DNA of 11,251 nt from JAWXTS01 sp044433305 (GTDB taxonomy: Bacteria; Bacteroidota; Bacteroidia; Bacteroidales; Rikenellaceae). The DNA lies in the NCBI GenBank assembly GCA_044433305.1, contig JAWXTS010000058.1, forward strand, positions 1-11,251, written 5' to 3'. Below are positions 6,760 to 11,251 of this stretch, piece by piece. The notes under the pieces are model-generated. The model was not told the DNA's origin. It did not search any database and saw only the letters and a list, made by a program, of their open reading frames with translations. A program made the translations under genes and the position numbers. How positions within the stretch are numbered: position 1 is the first letter of the stretch; the number at the start of each line of letters is the position of its first letter.

Positions 6760-7860
6760 ATGGCTTTACAATGTGGCATCGTAGGTTTGCCTAACGTCGG
6801 AAAAAGTACACTTTTCAACTCACTATCAAACGCCAAAGCTCAGGCGGCAAACTTCCCTTTCTGCACAATAGACCCTAACGTGGGTGTTATTACCGTTCCA
6901 GACGAGCGACTAATAAAACTTGCAGGCATAGACAACCCAAAAAAGATTATCCCTACAACCATAGAGATAGTCGACATTGCAGGACTTGTTAAGGGTGCTT
7001 CAAAGGGCGAAGGTCTGGGTAACCGTTTCCTTGCAAATATCCGCGAGACAGACGCTATAATCCATGTACTTAGATGCTTCGAGGATGGCAATATAACTCA
7101 CGTGGACGGCTCGATAGACCCTGTACGCGACAAAGAAATTATAGACACAGAGCTACAACTCAAAGACCTTGAGACAATAGAAAACCAAATTAGCAAGGTT
7201 CAGAAACAGGCCAAGAGTGGTGGCGACAAAGTGGCACTAAGACTCTACGAGATACTAGTAAAATATAAAGAACTGCTAGAGAAAGGACGCTCGGCACGCG
7301 AATTGAAACTAGAGAAAGAAGAACTTTCTGTGGTTAAGGATTTGTGCCTGCTAACAGCCAAGCCAGTGCTTTATGTATGTAATGTTGATGAGGCTAGTGC
7401 AGTAAGTGGCAACGAGTATGTAGAGAAAGTTAAGGCAGCCGTAGAGGGTGAAGACGCAATGGTCATAATCGTTGCAGCAGCCATCGAGGCCGACATTGCC
7501 GAACTAGAGACTTTTGACGAGAGACAGATGTTCTTGGAGGAGATAGGACTTAGCGAGTCTGGCGTTAGCCGCTTGATTAAAGCAGCCTACTCTCTGCTTA
7601 ACCTTGAGACCTACTTCACCACGGGTGTACAAGAAACTCACGCTTGGACCTACACCAAGGGCACCAAAGCTCCTCAAGCCGCAGGTGTCATACATACTGA
7701 CTTTGAGAAGGGATTTATCCGTGCCGAGGTTATAAAATACTCTGACTATGTTGAGCTAGGCTCAGAGGCTGCATGCCGAGATAACGGAAAACTTTCTGTC
7801 GAGGGCAAAGAGTATGTTGTACAAGATGGTGACATTATGCACTTTAGATTTAACGTATAA
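6760..7860 (+). CDS. ychF: Ribosome-binding ATPase YchF (Obg-family, OLA1-like)
   Basis: YchF is a cytosolic TRAFAC-class P-loop ATPase that binds ribosomes and is linked to translation and oxidative-stress control. Its 366 residues match the family length (about 363). The P-loop GLPNVGKST is at residues 9-17, the G2/switch region with CTIDPNVG at 35-42, and the G3 region DIAGLVKGASKGEGLGNRF at 72-90. The G4 position reads NVDE (208-211), in place of the GTPase NKxD, which is the feature that gives the family its ATP preference. A coiled-coil arm lies at about 128-190. The C-terminal TGS domain spans about 282-366, with TYFTTGVQETHAWT at its start and QDGDIMHFRFNV at the end. The ATG at 6760 is preceded by an A/T-rich leader. 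The gene is followed after 11 nt by the SIMPL gene and appears to be the first cistron of a three-gene operon. Confidence 0.97.
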   Translation: MALQCGIVGLPNVGKSTLFNSLSNAKAQAANFPFCTIDPNVGVITVPDERLIKLAGIDNPKKIIPTTIEIVDIAGLVKGASKGEGLGNRFLANIRETDAIIHVLRCFEDGNITHVDGSIDPVRDKEIIDTELQLKDLETIENQISKVQKQAKSGGDKVALRLYEILVKYKELLEKGRSARELKLEKEELSVVKDLCLLTAKPVLYVCNVDEASAVSGNEYVEKVKAAVEGEDAMVIIVAAAIEADIAELETFDERQMFLEEIGLSESGVSRLIKAAYSLLNLETYFTTGVQETHAWTYTKGTKAPQAAGVIHTDFEKGFIRAEVIKYSDYVELGSEAACRDNGKLSVEGKEYVVQDGDIMHFRFNV

Positions 7861-7871
7861 AAATATTAACC

Positions 7872-8603
7872 ATGAGAAAGGTTATTATCACATGTATTAT
7901 TGCAGCAGCAGTGGTGTCTTCAGCCGCCATACTTGGTTGGTCTTACAGATACAAATATGATGTGCAAGACAATATTGTCGTAACGGGACTTGCCGAACAA
8001 GAGTTCAGCTCAGACCTTATAGTGTGGCGCGCCAACCTTACAGCGAAAAACAACTCGCTTGTGGGTGCCTACCAAAAGTTAGAGAATGACAAGACCATAG
8101 TCGAAGAATATTTCAAAGAAAATAATATCCCTGACTCATCAATTACATTTCAATTCGTAAGGACATCTGAGACCACAGAAGCCAGGTATGTCAATGGTCA
8201 ATATACTGGCCAGCAGAGAACAGGCTATGAGCTGACTCAGGAGTTCTCTGTACAATCCTATGATGTGGAAAAGGTCGAAACGGTATCTCGCGAAATTTCA
8301 TCTCTGCTAGCCAAGGGAGTGACAATAGAGTCATGGTCGCCAGCAGAATACTACTACACAAAGCTCTCTGACCTTAAGATGGAGCTTATAGAGAAAGCCA
8401 CTGCCGACGGCAAGGGACGTGCCGAGCAGATAGCAACGCAGAGCGGCTCGAAACTCAAGTCGCTTAAGAGTGGCCGCCTAGGAGTATTCCAAATTACAGG
8501 AGCCAACTCAACCGAAGCACTGTCAGCAGGCGGAGCCTTCAACACCTCGTCACGAGAGAAGAAAGCACGTATCACCATACGCATGGAGTATCACATAAAA
8601 TAA
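7872..8603 (+). CDS. SIMPL (DUF541) domain-containing membrane-anchored protein
   Basis: A 243-residue protein with an N-terminal hydrophobic segment (about 4-23) after MRK, which reads as an uncleaved signal anchor; the rest should lie in the periplasm. The SIMPL domain covers roughly 33-243: it opens with IVVTGLAEQEFSSDLIVW (35-52), has the helix with LEND and KENNI, and ends with the typical EKATADGKGRAEQIATQSG helix (174-192) followed by KLKSLKSGRLGVFQI and a terminal beta strand KARITIRMEY (231-240). The domain was first described in a mouse IRAK-1-interacting protein; in Gram-negative bacteria relatives such as BP26 of Brucella form ring-like or channel-like oligomers in the envelope, but the function here is unknown. 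It sits 11 nt after ychF and 13 nt before gltX, with no promoter visible between, so it is probably co-transcribed with two translation genes although its own product is an envelope protein. Confidence 0.9.
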   Translation: MRKVIITCIIAAAVVSSAAILGWSYRYKYDVQDNIVVTGLAEQEFSSDLIVWRANLTAKNNSLVGAYQKLENDKTIVEEYFKENNIPDSSITFQFVRTSETTEARYVNGQYTGQQRTGYELTQEFSVQSYDVEKVETVSREISSLLAKGVTIESWSPAEYYYTKLSDLKMELIEKATADGKGRAEQIATQSGSKLKSLKSGRLGVFQITGANSTEALSAGGAFNTSSREKKARITIRMEYHIK

Positions 8604-8616
8604 ACACACAAATAAT

Positions 8617-10143
8617 ATGAGTTCTAAAATCAGAGTTCGATTCGCTCCCTCACCAACAGGCCCACTACACATGGGTGGTGTTAGGACAGCACTATATAAC
8701 TATCTTTTTGCTCGCAAGCTTGGCGGCAAGTTCATCCTGAGAATAGAAGACACCGACTCAAACCGCTTTGTTGAGGGTGCCGAGGAATACATCAACCAGT
8801 CGCTGGCTTGGTGCGGCATCGACATAGACGAAGGAGTAAAAGAAGGTGGCGAGTATGGCCCCTACCGTCAGAGCGAGAGGAAAGAGATTTACCTTAAATA
8901 TGCACTTGAGCTTATCGAGAGTGACAATGCTTACTATGCCTTTGACACACCCGAGGAGCTAGACAATATCCGCAAGCAGAAAGAGGAAGCAGGCGAAACC
9001 TTTGCCTACAACTTCTCTGTGCGCACATCGCTTGCCACATCACTTAACATGAGCGAGGAGCAGGTCAAAGAGCGCATCGCTCGCGGCGACCAGTGGGTTA
9101 TAAGATTCAAAATGCCAGAAGACCAGAACATCGAGATGGACGATTTGATTCGTGGCCGTGTGGTTATCAACTCTTCGACCTTGGACGACAAGGTGCTATA
9201 CAAATCGGCTGACTCGCTACCAACATACCACCTAGCCAATATCGTAGATGACCACTTGATGGAGATTTCGCACGTTATACGTGGCGAGGAGTGGTTGCCA
9301 TCTCTTCCTCTACACTACAAGCTATATGAGGCTTTTGGCTGGAGCGAGAGCAAACCACAATTTGCTCACCTACCTCTATTGCTTAAACCAACAGGCAAGG
9401 GCAAGCTGAGCAAGCGCGATGGCGACAAGCTAGGATTCCCAGTGTTCCCTCTAGAATGGGTGTCAGCAGAGGGTGAGACCTCTCGAGGCTACCGTGAGGA
9501 CGGTTACATCCCTGAGGCCTTCATCAATATGTTGGCACTGCTAGGATGGAACCCAGGCACAGAGCAAGAGATAATGTCTATGAGTGAGCTTATCGATTTG
9601 TTCTCACTTGAGAAAGTGGGCAAGTCAGGTTCGCGCTTTGACCCTGAGAAAACCAAATGGTTCAATGCTCAATACCTACACAGCAAGACCAACGCCGAGC
9701 TATACGAAATGGCACTGCCTCTACTTCAAGAACAAGGCGTGGAGATTGAGCAAGCAAAGGCGGAACGTATGCTAGGATTTATGAAGGATAGAGCAACATT
9801 CATAAAAGAACTTGTCGAGCTATGCAGCATGTTCTTTGTTGCGCCAAGTGAGTATGACGACAAGGGCGTTAAGAAGTTCTGGAAGGGCGACGCTCCTAAG
9901 TACGTTGCTCAGGTACGCGAGATGATGGCTTCGTTCGAGGACTTCAGCTTCCACAACACCGAGGAGCAGGTACTAGGCTGGATACGTGCAAACGAGCTGC
10001 CTATGGGTCAGATTATGAACGGTGTGAGACTTGCTATCACGGGTGTTCCTTCGGGACCAAACATCTTCGAGGTCTGCGAGATTATAGGCCAAGCGGAGAC
10101 TCTTAGTCGAATGGACAAGGCACTTGAGGTGCTACCTAAATAA
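8617..10143 (+). CDS. gltX: Glutamate--tRNA ligase (GluRS)
   Basis: GltX charges tRNA-Glu with glutamate using ATP; it is an essential class I aminoacyl-tRNA synthetase. The 508 residues include the HIGH-type signature in RFAPSPTGPLHMGGVRTALY (8-27; H18-M-G-G), RIEDTD (42-47), YRQSER (83-88), IRGEEWLPSLP (221-231, the ATP/amino-acid pocket) and the KMSKS-type loop KLSKR (263-267). Directly after it, the GDKLGFPVFPLEW stretch with its following EGETSRGYREDG is an insertion I associate with Bacteroidetes GluRS. Residues about 330-508 are the helical anticodon-binding region, ending in the expected GVPSGPNIFEVCEIIG segment. No CxC zinc-binding set is seen. Whether it also charges tRNA-Gln depends on GatCAB elsewhere in the genome. 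The ATG at 8617 follows an A-rich leader. It closes the ychF operon and faces galK across a terminator. Confidence 0.97.
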   Translation: MSSKIRVRFAPSPTGPLHMGGVRTALYNYLFARKLGGKFILRIEDTDSNRFVEGAEEYINQSLAWCGIDIDEGVKEGGEYGPYRQSERKEIYLKYALELIESDNAYYAFDTPEELDNIRKQKEEAGETFAYNFSVRTSLATSLNMSEEQVKERIARGDQWVIRFKMPEDQNIEMDDLIRGRVVINSSTLDDKVLYKSADSLPTYHLANIVDDHLMEISHVIRGEEWLPSLPLHYKLYEAFGWSESKPQFAHLPLLLKPTGKGKLSKRDGDKLGFPVFPLEWVSAEGETSRGYREDGYIPEAFINMLALLGWNPGTEQEIMSMSELIDLFSLEKVGKSGSRFDPEKTKWFNAQYLHSKTNAELYEMALPLLQEQGVEIEQAKAERMLGFMKDRATFIKELVELCSMFFVAPSEYDDKGVKKFWKGDAPKYVAQVREMMASFEDFSFHNTEEQVLGWIRANELPMGQIMNGVRLAITGVPSGPNIFEVCEIIGQAETLSRMDKALEVLPK

Positions 10144-10192
10144 TAAAAAAGAATGGTTAATAAGCACTCATCTGCTGCCTTACTAGCTTTAC

Positions 10193-10239
10193 TTTAGAGT
10201 TCTGTCCTCACATACTAGAGTATGCTGCGGAGAACTAAA
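10193..10239. repeat. Core hairpin of the intergenic palindrome
   Basis: TTTA (10193-10196) pairs with TAAA (10236-10239), GTTCT (10199-10203) with AGAAC (10231-10235), CC (10206-10207) with GG (10229-10230), and CATAC (10211-10215) with GTATG (10220-10224) around a TAGA loop. Short bulges and mismatches separate the paired blocks. The tip with CCTCACATAC...GTATGCTGCGG resembles, from memory, extragenic palindromes in Bacteroidales genomes; I cannot verify that here. It lacks a T-run, so it is not itself a classical terminator. Confidence 0.55.
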
Positions 10240-10290
10240 AACCAGAGCGTTGCAGCTAAGTACTTATTAATCATCCTTGCTAAAAAAGTA

Positions 10291-10332
10291 AAAAGAATGA
10301 CCAACAAGTAATATTGTTGGTCATTTTCTTTT
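10291..10332. terminator. Bidirectional Rho-independent terminator for gltX (+) and galK (-)
   Basis: AATGACCAACAA (10296-10307) and TTGTTGGTCATT (10314-10325) form a perfect 12 bp stem around the 6 nt loop GTAATA. On the + strand it is followed by TTCTTTT (10326-10332). On the - strand the flank AAAAAGTAAAAAG (10283-10295) reads as a T-rich tail. It lies about 150 nt after the gltX stop and about 50 nt past the galK stop, so it can end both convergent transcripts. Confidence 0.88.
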
Positions 10333-10380
10333 AAGGGTGGAGAGCAAGGCAGAAGATGAATGCTTACTGGCTATCCTCTT

Positions 10381-11251
10381 CTATATTATCTTGTGCGCCC
10401 CATCATCTATCTTAACATCAACAACTCGCGGCAAGATTCCAAATTCTGATTTGTATTTATAGCTCACCTGCTCGACAAAGTCATTCTTGACACTCGTTTT
10501 CACAAGGTTTATGGTGCAGCCTCCAAAGCCTCCACCCATCATTCGTGCTCCGAGAACACCCTCAAAACTATGAGCAAAGTCAGCCAAGACATCAAGCTCC
10601 CTGCAACTAACATTATACATCTTGCTAAGCCCATGGTGCGATAGATTCATCATAAGACCAAAGCTCTCAAAGTCACCTTGCTCCAAGGCGGCACAGGCAT
10701 TCTCTACACGCTGGTTCTCCTCAACCACATACAAACATCTTAGGTAGGTACTGCTATCCATAGCCGAGCGACACTGAGTAAGCATCTCTACTGTTACATC
10801 GCGCAGGGATGTTACGCCATAGAAATACTTGGCAACAATATCCACCCCATTCTGGCATTGCTCGCGACGTATATTATACTCTGAGCTGGCAAGGTTATGT
10901 TTAACTTTGGTATCTAGCAGAAGTAACGAAAGCCCTTTAGATTCTAGTTCAAAAGGCTCGTATTTAAATTTGAGACTACGGCAATCAAGACGAAGTATAT
11001 TACCCTTGCGCCCAAAGATGGAAGCAAATTGGTCCATAATACCGCATTTGACGCCTATATAATTGTGTTCGGTAAGCTGACCTATATGAGCAATATCCTC
11101 TGGCTCTATGCCCAAAGAATACATGTCATTAATGGCATAGCCCACACAAGAAGTTAGTGCGGCAGAAGAAGAAAGCCCCGCCCCATTAGGGACATCACCA
11201 CCTATGACCATATCAAAGGCAGGAACATCAAAGCCCTTATCACGCATGCCC
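10381..11251 (-). CDS. galK: Galactokinase (3' part; 5' end outside window)
   Basis: GalK phosphorylates alpha-D-galactose to galactose 1-phosphate, the first committed step of the Leloir pathway, in the cytosol. About 289 residues are visible; the family is about 385, so roughly 95 N-terminal residues, including the galactose-binding GRTNLIGEHTDYN-type motif, lie beyond the window. The frame stays open to the edge, so the ATG at 11247 is internal. Numbering from that Met, GHMP motif 2 (VPNGAGLSSSAAL) is at 19-31, the catalytic Asp is D72 in GIMDQFAS, the galactokinase hallmark DTKVKHNLASSEYNIRREQC is at 112-131, and GHMP motif 3 (GARMMGGGFGGCTINLV) is at 233-249. All visible catalytic and nucleotide-binding residues are intact. 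It runs convergent to gltX, and its transcript passes through one palindrome arm before reaching the shared terminator. Partner genes (for example a sugar transporter or galactose mutarotase) would be expected upstream, outside the window. Confidence 0.96.
   Translation of the reverse strand, partial: GMRDKGFDVPAFDMVIGGDVPNGAGLSSSAALTSCVGYAINDMYSLGIEPEDIAHIGQLTEHNYIGVKCGIMDQFASIFGRKGNILRLDCRSLKFKYEPFELESKGLSLLLLDTKVKHNLASSEYNIRREQCQNGVDIVAKYFYGVTSLRDVTVEMLTQCRSAMDSSTYLRCLYVVEENQRVENACAALEQGDFESFGLMMNLSHHGLSKMYNVSCRELDVLADFAHSFEGVLGARMMGGGFGGCTINLVKTSVKNDFVEQVSYKYKSEFGILPRVVDVKIDDGAHKII

Larger units (their letters stand above)
10147..10380. repeat. Nested imperfect inverted repeats between gltX and galK
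   Basis: This 234 bp non-coding region contains three related arms. The left arm starts near 10153 and includes TTAATAAGCACTCATCTGCT at 10157-10176. It pairs imperfectly with 10252-10274 (core ACTTATTAATCAT), enclosing the hairpin at 10193-10239. The same left arm (10161-10184) also matches the reverse complement of 10343-10366 at 21 of 24 positions, on the far side of the terminator. The two right arms therefore resemble each other in direct orientation; aligned from CTTA to ATCCT (10263-10277 and 10363-10377), all five differences are transitions. AAAAAGAATG occurs at 10146-10155 and again at 10290-10299. No reading frame of note is present. It could be an extragenic palindromic repeat, a decayed MITE, or a structured RNA. 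Confidence 0.6.

Noticed and set aside
10829..11062. + strand 77-codon open frame opposite galK
   Set aside because: Shadow of galK: the antisense product has no recognisable motif, while the - strand carries all galactokinase signatures.
1..11251. Defence system, CRISPR array, prophage, transposase, tRNA or rRNA gene
   Set aside because: Every long frame is assigned to a housekeeping, envelope or hypothetical gene, and the intergenic regions show no arrays of spaced repeats or cloverleaf structures.

Overview
The window looks like ordinary chromosome from a Bacteroidetes bacterium, most likely order Bacteroidales. Three things point there. The two best promoters match the Bacteroidetes -7 element TAnnTTTG. 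Start codons follow A-rich leaders without clear Shine-Dalgarno sequences. Several proteins (DUF4080 radical SAM protein, the acidic hypothetical, GltX with KLSKR and a GFPVFPLEW stretch) read as members of that phylum. Frequent ATA (Ile) and CTA (Leu) codons run through most of the genes, so nothing suggests recently acquired coding DNA. The genus cannot be resolved from the sequence alone.

Layout: (1) 1-840, the 3' end of a DUF4080 B12-binding radical SAM gene. (2) 954-6598, six tightly packed genes on the + strand that look like one operon: an acidic Glu/Gln-rich hypothetical protein, rsmI (16S rRNA methyltransferase), a DUF389 membrane protein, an inositol-monophosphatase-family phosphatase, an LpxL-type acyltransferase and a family 2 glycosyltransferase. 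Gaps are 2-5 nt, with overlaps of 14 nt and 4 nt. (3) 6760-10143, a second + strand operon behind its own promoter and a 5' UTR hairpin: ychF, a SIMPL-domain protein, gltX. (4) 10144-10380, a convergent intergenic region with a bidirectional terminator and an unusual set of nested palindromes. (5) 10381-11251, the 3' three quarters of galK on the - strand, running off the window edge. No gene-free stretch exceeds 300 bases.

Functionally the window mixes translation genes (rsmI, gltX, ychF) with envelope genes (LpxL-like acyltransferase, glycosyltransferase, DUF389 and SIMPL membrane proteins) and sugar metabolism (galK, the IMPase-family phosphatase). I see no defence system, mobile-element gene, CRISPR array, tRNA or rRNA. 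The part least explained by known families is the palindrome cluster between gltX and galK; the next is the acidic protein that opens the first operon. I do not see convincing evidence for a wholly new multi-gene system.
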